A stretch of 64,000 nt of DNA. Origin: Thermoanaerobaculia bacterium. GTDB taxonomy: Bacteria > Acidobacteriota > Thermoanaerobaculia > UBA5066. The position numbers were made by a program, and so were the translations under genes. The stretch is from NCBI GenBank assembly GCA_022071945.1, contig JAJVIN010000020.1, forward strand, positions 1 to 64,000, in the 5' to 3' direction. The notes beneath the pieces were generated by a model. It made no database searches. It worked only from the letters and a program-made list of their open reading frames with translations, and had not been told where the DNA came from. The first letter of the stretch is position 1, and each line of letters begins with the position of its first letter. Shown here piece after piece: positions 15,573 to 27,000 of this stretch.

Positions 15573-17888
15573 ATGCCGACAGCCCGTAAGACCACGAGGG
15601 TCCTCCTCGTATCAGCCGTGACCGTATTCGTGCTCGCCCTCGTCGTCTGGTTCGGCGGGCGCGCCGTCCTCTCCCGCTCGGTCAGCCCCCATTCGGGAGA
15701 AGTCAGGGGCGCTGACCTTTCCAAACCGGTCGAGGTCTCGTTCGACGCCAGGGCCGTGCCCCGCATCTGGGCCGAGACAGACTCCGACCTCCGTTTTGCC
15801 CTCGGTTACGTCCATGCCTCCGAACGGCTCTTCCAGATGGAACTGATCCGCCGGATGGCGCGCGGAGACCTCTCCGAGGTCTTCGGAAAGCTCGCCTTCG
15901 ACGTCGACCTGCGGCAGCGAAGAATCGGGTTCGGCAGAAAGGCGGAACGGGACGTGGCGACCCTCTCTCAAAAAGGGCGTGAGACCCTCGAGCGGTACGT
16001 CGCCGGCATCAATGCCTGGATCGAGTCCGCCCCCATCCTGCCCCCCGAATTCGTGATCCTGCGGTTTCGTCCTCGCCCCTGGACGCCCGCCGACTGCCTG
16101 GCCATCGCCCTCTACCAGACGTGGTTTTCCCACGAGTTGATGGACGCGGACGAGTCGTTCCAGAGGCTCAGAGAGCTGGGTGGGGAGAAGGTCTTGCCGT
16201 CGCTTCGGGTTTCCTTCCCCTGGTCGCCCGCGACCGTGCCCGATGGACCGCTTTCGGAGCTCCTCGGAGGGGACCCGTACCCGTGGCGAGTCACGGCGGC
16301 CTCGAACTCGTGGGCCGTCGCTCCATCCCGGACGAAATCGGGGAAGGCGATCCACGCGTCTGACCCTCACCTCGCCATCAATCAGGCTCCGGGTCTGTGG
16401 TACCTGGCGGCCATCCATTCGTCCGAGGGCATCGACGCGGCCGGAGTCACGCAGCCCGGCCTCCCGTTCGTCCTCATGGGCCACAACGCCGAGATCAGCT
16501 TCGCCTTCACCGTCTCGTCGGTCGACATCCTGGACTCCTTCGACGAGGAGCTCAGCGGCCCAGACGGCTCGCTGGTCGAGACGGCGGACGGCCCCCGCCC
16601 CCTCGAGAAGTTCGTGGAGGAGATCCGGGTCAAGGGCGAGGAGCTCCGGCGCGTCACGGTCGAGGCAACCCCGCACGGACCTCTCCTGAAAAAGGAAGGA
16701 TCGAGGGGGATCTCGTTCCACTGGGCCGGTTTCGACTTTCCCCTCGGTGATCTCGTCGACGCGGCCCTGAGGCTGGAGCGAGCCCGGGATTTCGAGGAGT
16801 TCCGAAGATCGGTCACGTCATTCGGCGCGCTCGATGCGAACTGGGTCTATTCGGACAGGGCGGGGAACATCGGTTACCAGCTCGGCGTGCCCATCCCGCT
16901 TCGCGACTACGAGGACACCTACGCCCGCCACCCGGGAAAAGCACCGTCGAGCCGGTGGAAGGGGTACCGGCCCCTTCCGGAAACTCCCCACGTGTTGAAC
17001 CCGGCGGCGGGGTTCGTCGCCAGCTGCAACAACCAGCCCGTCGCGGCGAGCTGGCCGTATCCCCTCCCCGGCTTCTACGATCCTTACCGGATCACCCGCG
17101 CCACCACCCTCCTCGCCAAGGGGACGGACTGGACGCGCGAAAAGAGCGAAGAGATGCAGCTCGATCTCGTTTCGGGCCGGGCGCTGAGGTGGAAGGACCT
17201 CTGCGCCCAGGGCGCGGAGAAGATCGGCCAGGCGGATGTCGCCAGAGAGCTGCAGGCCTGGGATGGCGCGGTCGCGACGCCTTCACGGCCCGCGGCCCTC
17301 TTCCAGCTCTGCTGGATCGAGCTGACGAGGGCTCTCTTCGAGGACGACTTCGGCTCCGACTGGAAGAAGGCCCGAACCATTCAAGAGCAGGTCCTGTCTG
17401 GCTCGGCGCCCGGATTGATCGACGACCGGCGTACCCCCGAGATCGAGACGGCCGCCGAGGTGGCGGCCTCGGCGATGACGAGGGCGATCTCGACAGGCGG
17501 GAACCGCACTTATGGCGAGCTCAACACCCTCACGGTGTCTCACCCTCTCTCGAGCGTGCGCCTCCTGGACAGGTGGCTCCGCCTCTCCCGGGGACCCGTC
17601 CCGGTGGGTGGGGACGCGGGGTCGCTCAACGCCAACTTCAACGGCTGGGACGAGAAGACGCGGGAATTCCGTTCCCAGATCGGCCCCAGCATGCGCTTCG
17701 TCCTCGACTGGTCAGACCCCGATTCGTTCACGATCAACGGCGCTCTTGGCCAGTCGGGGAATCCTCTCAGCCCCCACTACGACGACTTCTTCCTCCCGTC
17801 GCTCCGAGGGGAACGGTGGACTCTCCCGTTCTCTCGGGAAAAGCAGAGAGCCAGCGAGGTCGCGAGACTCCGTCTCGTGCCGGGCTAA
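15573..17888 (+). CDS. Penicillin acylase-family N-terminal nucleophile hydrolase
   Basis: A 771-residue protein with an N-terminal signal or membrane helix (residues 9-30). Residues about 55-235 correspond to the alpha chain (RFALGYVHASERLFQMEL). The maturation point is before S244 in AASNSWAVAP, giving an N-terminal serine nucleophile for the beta chain, with SDPHL and VLMGHNAEISFAFT following as in penicillin G acylase and acyl-homoserine-lactone acylases. The SLNANFNGW and QSGNPLSPHY blocks near the C-terminus also fit. It is expected to autocleave in the periplasm and hydrolyse an amide bond, substrate unknown. No operon partner is evident. Confidence 0.92.
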   Translation: MPTARKTTRVLLVSAVTVFVLALVVWFGGRAVLSRSVSPHSGEVRGADLSKPVEVSFDARAVPRIWAETDSDLRFALGYVHASERLFQMELIRRMARGDLSEVFGKLAFDVDLRQRRIGFGRKAERDVATLSQKGRETLERYVAGINAWIESAPILPPEFVILRFRPRPWTPADCLAIALYQTWFSHELMDADESFQRLRELGGEKVLPSLRVSFPWSPATVPDGPLSELLGGDPYPWRVTAASNSWAVAPSRTKSGKAIHASDPHLAINQAPGLWYLAAIHSSEGIDAAGVTQPGLPFVLMGHNAEISFAFTVSSVDILDSFDEELSGPDGSLVETADGPRPLEKFVEEIRVKGEELRRVTVEATPHGPLLKKEGSRGISFHWAGFDFPLGDLVDAALRLERARDFEEFRRSVTSFGALDANWVYSDRAGNIGYQLGVPIPLRDYEDTYARHPGKAPSSRWKGYRPLPETPHVLNPAAGFVASCNNQPVAASWPYPLPGFYDPYRITRATTLLAKGTDWTREKSEEMQLDLVSGRALRWKDLCAQGAEKIGQADVARELQAWDGAVATPSRPAALFQLCWIELTRALFEDDFGSDWKKARTIQEQVLSGSAPGLIDDRRTPEIETAAEVAASAMTRAISTGGNRTYGELNTLTVSHPLSSVRLLDRWLRLSRGPVPVGGDAGSLNANFNGWDEKTREFRSQIGPSMRFVLDWSDPDSFTINGALGQSGNPLSPHYDDFFLPSLRGERWTLPFSREKQRASEVARLRLVPG

Positions 17889-17924
17889 TGCCCGCACGCG
17901 AATCCTTCGAATCGCCAAGGGGCG

Positions 17925-18863
17925 ATGTATTCTGATGTCGTGAATCAGGGAACACGGACGGTGTGGCCCCGCCGTTTCTGGTTGTTCGGGCCGGTTGTCG
18001 GGATCGCGCTCCTCATGAGTTCGGCTTCTTCCCTCATCGCCGCCGAGCCAGGCTCGATCATCGTCCGCAAGCCCGGAAAGGGCTCGCTTTCTCTCCTCAC
18101 CGAGTCGCTCTCTGGTGAGATCAAGAAGAAGCCGGGAGCGGGGGCCCCGATCCTCGTCGACCTCAGCGGCGACCCCATCGCCGACGGAGCCCTCGTCGGA
18201 CGCGAGGCGAAGAAGGCCTCGGTCGTCTACACCATGGGGGCGGACGCGACGTCCCTGGCCGCAAACATCCCGAACGCGTCCGTCATCGCCCTGGGGATCG
18301 CCAACCCGGCCAAGGTGAACACGTCCGGGACCTACCTCTCGGTCTATCCGAGGCTCGACCGCGTCTTCGCCTTCCTGCAGGAAAAGCTGAGCGCCAAGCG
18401 AGTCGGGTTCTTGCACACTCCCGCGCAAAACGCCGAGATGGCCCTCCTCTTCGCGAAGTCCGCGCAGTCGAAGGCGGTCGGATTCGACCCGATCGCGGTC
18501 TCTTCGCCCGGAGAGCTAGCACGCTCGATGAAGGAAGTGCTGCCGAGGGTCGACGTTCTCGTGCTTGCGGTCGATCCCCTCATTCTCGATCCGCGAAGCG
18601 TGGACCTGATCGTGGAGCAGACGATCGCGCAGAAGAAGCCGGCCGTCGGATTCCTCGGGGAGCTCGCGTCGCTCGGCGTCGCCGTCTGTATCGTCGCCGC
18701 GCCGAACGACGTGGCGGCCAAGGCCGTCGAGCTCTCCGAGTTCTCGGGAATCAAGGGCAAGAAACGAGTCGAGGTCGATAGCACCGTGATCGTCCTCTCG
18801 AAGAAGGCTGCCGAGCCGCTCAAGCTCGACAAGGCCCGGCTCGGAGCCACCGATGTCCGCTAG
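17925..18863 (+). CDS. ABC-type substrate-binding protein (PF04392-like)
   Basis: A 312-residue protein with signal peptide (about residues 17-40, WLFGPVVGIALLMSSASSLIAAEP). The mature part alternates beta-alpha elements of a periplasmic-binding fold: SVVYTMGADATSLAANIPN, RVGFLHTPAQNAEMALLFA, VDVLVLAVDPLILDPRSVD. This is close to the TrpX/PF04392 group. No ABC permease or ATPase is near. Instead the last 11 bases overlap the start of a TonB receptor, so the two are translationally coupled. It may hand a ligand to, or work with, that receptor. The start could also be one of the GTG codons shortly after the ATG. Confidence 0.82.
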   Translation: MYSDVVNQGTRTVWPRRFWLFGPVVGIALLMSSASSLIAAEPGSIIVRKPGKGSLSLLTESLSGEIKKKPGAGAPILVDLSGDPIADGALVGREAKKASVVYTMGADATSLAANIPNASVIALGIANPAKVNTSGTYLSVYPRLDRVFAFLQEKLSAKRVGFLHTPAQNAEMALLFAKSAQSKAVGFDPIAVSSPGELARSMKEVLPRVDVLVLAVDPLILDPRSVDLIVEQTIAQKKPAVGFLGELASLGVAVCIVAAPNDVAAKAVELSEFSGIKGKKRVEVDSTVIVLSKKAAEPLKLDKARLGATDVR

Positions 18864-20934
18864 ACCGCTCTCGCTCGGAACCGTGGCCCTCCTTCTCTCC
18901 TCTTGCCTGTCCCTACCGGCCGCGGGCCAGTCGGACTTCTTCGAAGAGGCGAAGGGGTACTTCCTCTCCCGGACCATCGAGGGCGCCTCGAAGCACACCG
19001 AGGCGCTCTCGGAAACCCCGGCGACCGCCACGATCATCACGCGCGAGGACATCGAGCGCTACGGCTTCCGGACGGTGGCGGATGTCTTGAACTTCGCCGT
19101 TCCTGGATACACGGCCGCGACGGACCGGACCTGGGACTTCGCGGGCGGCCGCGGCCTCACCCTGTTCGAGGACTACAACACCCGCATCCTCGTGATGATG
19201 GACGGGCATCCGTTGAACGAGCCCTGGAACAACTTCTCGGGCATCGGGCGAGAGATGTTCGTGCCTCTCGACCTCGTCGAGCGAATCGAGGTCATCCACG
19301 GACCGTCGTCGCTTCTCTACGGCGGGTACAGCCTCTTCGGCATGGTGAACGTCGTCACGAGCAACGGCGAGAGCCTGACCGGCGCGAGGGTCCGCGTTTC
19401 CGGCGGCACATGGGACACCTACGAGGGAGTGGCCTCGTACGGCATCTCGGGTGTCATCCCGGGAGCGAGCGAGGACGACCCGGGAACGCCCTGGAACATC
19501 TTCGCGGCGGCCGGCACCTACCGTTCCCGCGGCGAGAACCTCGATTTCCCGCTGGTCAACGTCTTTGAGCCCGTCGACCTTTCCGGCGGGACCTTCTGGG
19601 GAGGCCCGCAATCGGGAACCGACTTCGAACGAGCCCCCTTTGGATTCCTCAAGGCCCAGCGCGGGCCGTTTTCCCTCCTGGCGCGGGTCGGGTACCGCGA
19701 CCACGGCGAGGTTTTCGCCGAGAACCTGGCCCTTTATGGCGACCCCTCTTCCGTCCGCCGCGACACGAAGAACTTCGTCGAGCTCAAGTGGCGGCCGAAG
19801 ATCGGGTCGTACGTCGAGGGGTTCGTCCGCGCCTTCGCCGATTCATACAAGTACTGGGGGCAGTCTCCCTACGCCGCAGATCTCTACTACCCGGGGAGGG
19901 AGGCGTTCTTCGGGGTGGTTTCGGCCAGCACGTGGGACGTGGGCGGAGAGGCGAGCTTCACCTACAAGCGCGGTGTCCACCTCCTCACCTTCGGCGTCGA
20001 GTACCGTTACCGTCAGGTGAAGGACGTCTACGTCGAGGAGGACTGGAACTCCCACGAAGTCCTCTACCAGGGCGACGAAACTCGGACCAGCGGCCACCTT
20101 CTCGTCGCGTACCTGCAGGAGGAGTGGCGGCCCGTCAACAGCCTGTCGTTCGTCGCCGGGGCGACTTTCGCCGATACCGAACCCGGCGGGCAGACCTTCC
20201 TCCCTCGCTTCGCGGTCATCTTCAAGCCGCGCCCCAGCCTCTCCATCAAGGCTCTCTACGGCTTCGGATTCCGCGCCCCGTCGCTCTACGAGGCCGCCAA
20301 CGCCTACGTGGACCTTTCCGGACAGGTAGCCGAGCTGCCTCCCGAGGAGATGCGGTCCGCCGAGCTGTCGCTCCTGTGGGAACTCTCGAGCGCGGTCTCG
20401 GTGCAGGCCTACGCCTTCGACAGCCGCCTCAGCGGGCTCATTCGCAACCGGGCAATAGCCTCGGGCGGGGGAGGATACGAGGCCCTCGATGATGCGCCCG
20501 GCCGGGGTGCGGGCCTTTCCGTGACGGGCCGGACCGGCCCCCTTCGCGGCTACCTGAACGTTGCCTACGCGAAGGCCCACCTGGAAAGGCCCAACACCCC
20601 GGACCAGGAAATCCCGGGAAGCTCGAAATGGCTCGCCTCGGGCGGGCTGTCATTCGACGCCGGAGACGTGACGGCGTCCCTCCTCGGACGCTACGTCGGA
20701 AGACAGGAACTGGACCCCGCCTTCTACGAGGAAGGAACGGCCGGCGACTTCATCGAGGCCAACGCCCGGCTTTTGTGGAAAACACGGATCGCTCTCTACC
20801 CGCTCACGCTGTCCCTGGACATCCGAAACATCTTCGACTCGGAAGGCACGCTCTCTGCCAGCCCGACTCAGGTCATCTCTTACGTCCCCATTCCGGGCCG
20901 GACGGCCCTTCTGGGCTGCGAGATCAGATTCTGA
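18853..20934 (+). CDS. TonB-dependent outer-membrane receptor (partner of the binding protein)
   Basis: A 693-residue protein. Residues 1-25 are a signal peptide (LSLPAAGQ). The plug domain is about 50-170 (TATIITREDIERYGFRTVADVL, ILVMMDGHPLNEPW, LVERIEVIHGPSSLLYGGYS), and a barrel with alternating aromatic strands ends in GRTALLGCEIRF with terminal Phe. It lacks the carboxypeptidase-like domain and tandem repeats of the first receptor. It begins within the end of the solute-binding gene (11-base overlap), so one mRNA makes both. The ligand is unknown. The DxxHPLNEPW plug resembles colicin I/vitamin B12-type receptors. Confidence 0.93.
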   Translation: MSARPLSLGTVALLLSSCLSLPAAGQSDFFEEAKGYFLSRTIEGASKHTEALSETPATATIITREDIERYGFRTVADVLNFAVPGYTAATDRTWDFAGGRGLTLFEDYNTRILVMMDGHPLNEPWNNFSGIGREMFVPLDLVERIEVIHGPSSLLYGGYSLFGMVNVVTSNGESLTGARVRVSGGTWDTYEGVASYGISGVIPGASEDDPGTPWNIFAAAGTYRSRGENLDFPLVNVFEPVDLSGGTFWGGPQSGTDFERAPFGFLKAQRGPFSLLARVGYRDHGEVFAENLALYGDPSSVRRDTKNFVELKWRPKIGSYVEGFVRAFADSYKYWGQSPYAADLYYPGREAFFGVVSASTWDVGGEASFTYKRGVHLLTFGVEYRYRQVKDVYVEEDWNSHEVLYQGDETRTSGHLLVAYLQEEWRPVNSLSFVAGATFADTEPGGQTFLPRFAVIFKPRPSLSIKALYGFGFRAPSLYEAANAYVDLSGQVAELPPEEMRSAELSLLWELSSAVSVQAYAFDSRLSGLIRNRAIASGGGGYEALDDAPGRGAGLSVTGRTGPLRGYLNVAYAKAHLERPNTPDQEIPGSSKWLASGGLSFDAGDVTASLLGRYVGRQELDPAFYEEGTAGDFIEANARLLWKTRIALYPLTLSLDIRNIFDSEGTLSASPTQVISYVPIPGRTALLGCEIRF

Positions 20935-21079
20935 ATGGCGCCTGCTCTTCTTGGGGGAGAGCACCGCGCTCGCTTCGGAGTTGCCCTCGGGGTCCTGCTC
21001 GTACTAGTTTGACTTCCTGAAGTTCCCCGTACCCGATCCGTTGACTGGTTCCCGGTCACCACCAACAGGAGGCTCCAGC

Positions 21080-24000
21080 ATGTCCGTGACATCAGATCCG
21101 CACCGGTTCTTCACCCGTCGACTCGTCGGAGCCGTTGCCGCCACCGTCCTCCTGGCAGGGGCGCTGGCGTCGAGTCCGGCACGGGCGATCCCGCCAGCCG
21201 AGCGGACCGCGCTGATCGACCTCTACACCAACACGAACGGGGCGGGCTGGGCCACCCAGACCGGATGGGACACGCAGACGCCCGGAACGGAGTGCACCTG
21301 GTTTGGCGTCTGCTGCTGGGACGGCGCCACGTGCTCCGGAGGCACCAACGTCACGAGTCTCAACCTGAATGCCAATGGCCTCAGCGGGACCCTTCCGTCA
21401 ACGATAGGAGATCTGACGGCGATCCAGTACCTGAGGTTGAACAGCAACGCGCTGACGGGAAGCCTCCCGGCATCGATCTCGAATCTGAGCGCCCTGATCG
21501 AGTTCGAAGCCGCGGGCAACTCGCTCAGCGGGAGCATCCCGTCGGGAATCGGGGGCAAGCCGAGCCTTCAGCTTCTCGTCCTCTCGGGGAATCAGTTCTC
21601 CGGCTCGATTCCGCCAGAGATCTGGGGACTCACGAACCTTCAGATTCTCGCGCTGGCCGCCAACCAGCTCACGGGGACCATCGATGCAGGAGTCGGAAAC
21701 CTCACGAACCTCCAGGAGCTGTACCTTCGCTACAACTTCCTGAGCGGGCCGATCCCGACGGAGATCGGGAACCTCACGAGCCTCCAGTTCCTCAGCCTGG
21801 ATGGCAACAGCCTGGTATCCCCGATCCCGACATCGATGACGAACTTGACCGCGCTCGTGGCGGGTGGACTGGACATCTCCTTCAACGCCCTCGACACCAC
21901 GGACGGCCCCCTGATCGCGTTTCTGAACTCCAAGCAGTACGGCGGAGACTGGCAGAGTACCCAGACCATCCCGCCGCCGGGGCTGGCCACTTCGAACCCG
22001 ACCGACACCACGATCGATCTCTCGTGGACATCCATCCCCTTCAACGGAAGCTCCGGCTACTACGAGATCCAGTCGAGCACCACGATGGGGGGTCCGTACT
22101 CGTACGTCGGACAGACCGCGGACAAGCTTGCGACGGGAATCGTCGTCTCGGGACTCAACCCCGTGACGACCTACTACTTCGTCGTCCGAACGGTGACGGA
22201 CCCCCTGGGTCCCCCGTTCAATCCGGGAACCGTCACCAGCGAGTTCACCGCGGAGGTTTCAGGCACGACGCTGTCCTCGTGCACCTACGCCCTCATCCCG
22301 GCTTCCTCCTCGCCGCCTGCCGGGGGCGGAACGGGGCTGACCTTCCAGGTTTCGACCCTACCCGGGTGCCCGTGGTCCGCCGCCACAAACGACAGCTGGA
22401 TCCAGGTCACGGGCGGCACTCCTGGCGTGGGCACCGGAACGGTCACCTATGACGTCGACCCGAACACGGGGCCCGCCCGCCAGGGCTTCATCGACGCCGG
22501 CGGCGAGATCTTCACGGTCAACCAGGCAGAGGGCTGCACCGCGAACTCCTCATTCGTGCCAACAAGCGCGAACCCGCCAGCTTCCGGCGCGACGGGCCTC
22601 GGGTTCTCGCTCTCGACGGATGGCGCCTGCTCCTGGGAGCTCGTTCCGAGCGACCTCTGGATCACGATCACGAGCGGTCTCTCGGGGTCCGGACCAGCGG
22701 CCGTCTCCTTCGACGTGGCCGCAAACCCTGGTCCAGCTCGAGTGGGAACGATCACGGCTCTGGGGCAGACCTTCACGATCAATCAGGATGATGGCTGCGC
22801 CTCGAACACGACCCTCAACCCAACCAGCGCCACCCCCCCGGCTGCAGGAGCCGCTGGTCAGACCTTCGATGTCTTGACCCCGGGAGCCTGCCCCTGGACG
22901 GCGGTCGCGAATGACCCCTGGCTCCACATCACCGGGGGGGCCTCGGGCCTCGGGAACGGGACCGTCACTTACAGCGTCGACGCCAACGTGGGACCGCTCC
23001 GAGTCGGGACTATCACGGCCGGCGGGCAGACCTTCACGGTCACCCAGGCCGACGGCTGCGCGTTCTCTCTCGTGCCGGCCAGCGCGAATCCCCCGGCAAC
23101 AGGTGCCACCGGGCTCACTTTCCAGGTTCAGACAGGGGCCGGGTGCCCCTGGACCGCGGTTTCGAACGATGCCTGGATCACCCTGACGGGCGGAGCCTCC
23201 GGGAATGGCCCCGGAACCGTCACCTATGACGTGGCGGCCAACGTCGGGCCCGTCCGCGTCGGGACCCTCACGGCCGGCGGGCAGACCTTCACGGTCACCC
23301 AGGCCGACGGTTGCGTGTTCTCTCTCGTGCCGGCCAGCGCGAATCCTCCGGCAGCGGGTGTCTCGGGCCTCACCTTCCAGGTTCAGACAGGGGCCGGGTG
23401 CCCCTGGACCGCGGTTTCGAACGATGCCTGGATCACCCTGACGGGCGGAGCCTCCGGGAATGGCCCCGGAACCGTCACCTATGACGTGGCGGCCAACGTC
23501 GGGCCCGTCCGCGTCGGGACTCTCACGGCCGGCGGGCAGACCTTCACGGTCACCCAGGCCGACGGCTGCGCGTTCTCTCTCGTGCCGGCCAGCGCGAATC
23601 CCCCGGCAACAGGCGCCACCGGGCTCACTTTCCAGGTTCAGACTGGAGCCGGGTGCCCCTGGACCGCGGTATCGAACGATGCCTGGCTCACCTTGACAGG
23701 AGGCGCTTCCGGGAATGGCCCCGGAACCGTCACCTATGACGTGGCGGCCAACCCGGGCCCCCAGCGCGTCGGGACCCTCACGGCCGGCGGGCAGACCTTC
23801 ACGGTCACCCAGGCCGACGGCTGCAACGCCAGCACCACACTGTTCCCGACGAGCGCCAACCCACCGGCCTCCGGAGCGACAGGCTTGACGTTCCAGGTCC
23901 AGACGACCGCGGGGTGTTCCTGGACAGCTGTCTCCAACGCAGCCTGGATCACGATCACGGCAGGGTCCGCCGGAACTGGAAACGGGACCGTCACTTACGA

Positions 24001-27000
24001 CGTCGCCGCGAACCCGAGTCCGGCCCGGGTCGGCACGATCACCGCCGGAGGGCAGACCTTCACGGTCAATCAGGCGGACGGCTGCGCCGCCAATACCAGC
24101 CTCGTGCCCTCGAGCGCGAACCACCCGGCAAGCGGAGCGTCCAGTCAGGCCTTCCAGATTCAGACGGGCGCGGGATGCCCGTGGACGGCGGTCTCGAATG
24201 CCAGCTGGATCACTCTCACGTCGAGCGGTTCCGGGAGCGGCCCCGCGAGCGTCGTCTACAACATCGCCGCCAACCCCGGCCCAGCCAGGAATGGCACGGT
24301 CACCGCGGCTGGCCTGACTTTCACGGTCAACCAGGCGGATGGGTGCACTCTCAACACGACGCTCCTCCCCACAGGCGCCAGTCAACCGGCTGCCGGGGCT
24401 ACGGGCCAGGGCTTCCAGGTCCAGGCCGCTGTCGGCTGCAGCTGGACAGCCGTTTCCAATGCCGCCTGGATCACGATCACAGCCGGCGCCGCGGGCTCGG
24501 GTCCGGGCGGCGTCACCTATGACGTTGCCGCAAACTCAGGGCCCGCCCGGAACGGAACGATCACGGCCGGCGGTCAGACGTTCACGGTGACACAGGCGGA
24601 CGGATGTCTCGCCAACACCACCCTCGCTCCCACCAGCGCCTCTCCCCCGTCGGCTGGCGCCACCGGATCGACATTCCAGGTTCAAACCGCCGCCGGATGT
24701 GCCTGGACGGCGGTCTCTAACGCCGCCTGGATCACCATCACCGCCGGCTCATCCGGAACGGGTCCGGGGACGGTGACCTACAACGTCGCCGCGAATGTGG
24801 GCCCGGATCGCACCGGGACTCTCACCGCGGCAGGGAAGACCTTCACGGTCACCCAGACGGACGGCTGCAACGCCAACTCCACACTCACCCCCGCGAGCTC
24901 TTCCCCGCCCGCGGAGGGCGCGGCGGGCCTGGCCTTCCAGGTCCAGACGGCACCGTCGTGCGCCTGGACGGCCGTTTCCAACGTGGCCTGGATCACGATC
25001 ACGGCCGGCGCCTCCGGCACGGGTCCCGGCACCGTCGCCTATAGCGTCGCGGCGAACGCGGGTCCTGCCCGGACCGGCACGATCACCGCCGCGGGGCAGA
25101 CCTTCACGGTCAACCAGCCCAACACCTGCACCTCGGGCACGGTTCTCTCCCCCGGCTCCGCGACGATCCCGGCGGCCGGGGCCACCGGACAGAGCTTCCA
25201 GATCCAGACGTTTGCGGCCTGCCCGTGGACGGCGGTCTCCAATACTCCGTGGATCTCCATCACGTCCGCGACAGCGGGAACAGGCCCGGGGACCATCACC
25301 TTCGACGTGGCTTCCAACCCGGGACTCGGCAGGACGGGCACGATCACTACCGCCGGCCAGACCTTCTCCGTCATCCAGGGTGAGGGTTGCCAGGCTGGCG
25401 CGGCCCTGACTCCGGCGAGCTCGTCCGCCCCGGCGGCGGGAGCCACGGGCCAGGTGCTCAACCTCTCGATTGCGGAGGGCTGCCCCTGGACCGCCTCGGC
25501 CCTGGACCCGTGGATCACTCTCACTTCGGAAACCTCGGGCGCCGGCAATGCGACCCTGAGGTTCAGCGTCGATCGAAATACGGGGAGAGCGCGGAGCGGC
25601 CGGATCTCGGCAGCTGGTCTCTTCCATACGGTCAACCAGGAAGACGGCTGCGCAGAGGGCACCACCCTCTCTTCGCCGGGCGCGAGCGTGCCCGCCGCGG
25701 GGGCCGTGGGGCAGAGCTTCTCGATCGCGGCTTCGCCGGATTGCTCCTGGACGGCGGTCTCCGATGCCGCCTGGATCTCGATCCTGTCGGGGACCCCGGG
25801 AAGCGGCGCCGGCACGATCGTCTATAGCGTTGCGGCGAACGCAGGCCCGGAAAGGTCCGGCACGATCACGGCAGGTGGAAAGACATTCACCATTACGCAG
25901 GCCGATTCCTGCACGGCGGGAGCGACCCTCAACCCGTCGAGCGCATCGGTTCCGGTCGCCGGAGCCTCCGGCCTGACCTTCCAGGTCGCCACCTCGGCCG
26001 CTTGCCCGTGGATGGCCGTCGCGGAGGACCCCTGGATCACGATCACCGCGGGCGCTTCTGGCACCGGAAACGGAACCGTGACCTTTAGCGTCGCCCCCAA
26101 CGATGGGCCAGACAGGACGGGCACGATCACCGTCGCCGGTACCGCCTTCACCATCAATCAGGCTCCTGGATGCTTCACTCCCTCGGTCCCGCGCATCTCG
26201 AGCCACCCGGTCGCCCCGGTCCTGGCCGGGAACAGCTTCACCGTCGCCTGGGACCCCGTTCTCGACCTTCCGAGCACGGGCTTCTACCGCCTCCACATCG
26301 CGAACAACGCGGCGTGCGCCTCACCCGTCTCGAGCACCACCACGGGTCTGTCGGTCACGGTGCCCACCGAGCCCGGCAAGGTGGTCACGTACTGCATCCA
26401 GATCCAATCCGTCGCGGGAGGCATCTGCCCGCCCGCGAACACATCTCCCCTGTCGGAGCCGGTCCTCGTCGAGGTCCGCCCGCTGCCTGCCTCGTTCACT
26501 GTCATTCAAGGTCAGCTCCCGGCTGCCCGGACCAACGTCAACGGTCCTCCGCCATCCGGATCGACCGTCGTCTTCCGCAACATCGGAGAGTCGGCCGGAA
26601 CGTTGACGCTCTCCGCGACGGGCGGGTTCTTCTCCATCGCGCGCCAGAACGTTCTGGAGGTCGCCGCCGGGACGGATCTCGAGGTCGGCCTCCTGTTCAC
26701 CACCGCCAACACCACGGTCGAGGGCATCCAGAGCGGCGAACTCACCGGCACATGGAGCGTCGCGGGAGAAGCACTCTCGGTGTCGACCCCGATCACGCTG
26801 ACGGTCCTTGCCGGATCGAGCCAGCCGACGGGTGGGATGAAGCTCGAGCCGGTCGGCTCGGCCACCATCACCTTCAGCCTGCCCGCCGGACCGGCTTCTG
26901 TCCGGTTCGGCCAGAACGTCCTCAACCCAGCGCCGCAAGACGTGCTCATCAGGAACACCGGATCCCTTCCCGTCAGGATCTCTCCGACGATCGGGCCGGG

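Noticed and set aside
22550-24385. Long antisense frame across the BACON array
   Set aside because: The repeat period is a multiple of three, so every frame of the array repeats and stays open; the translation is Arg/Gly/Asp-rich noise.
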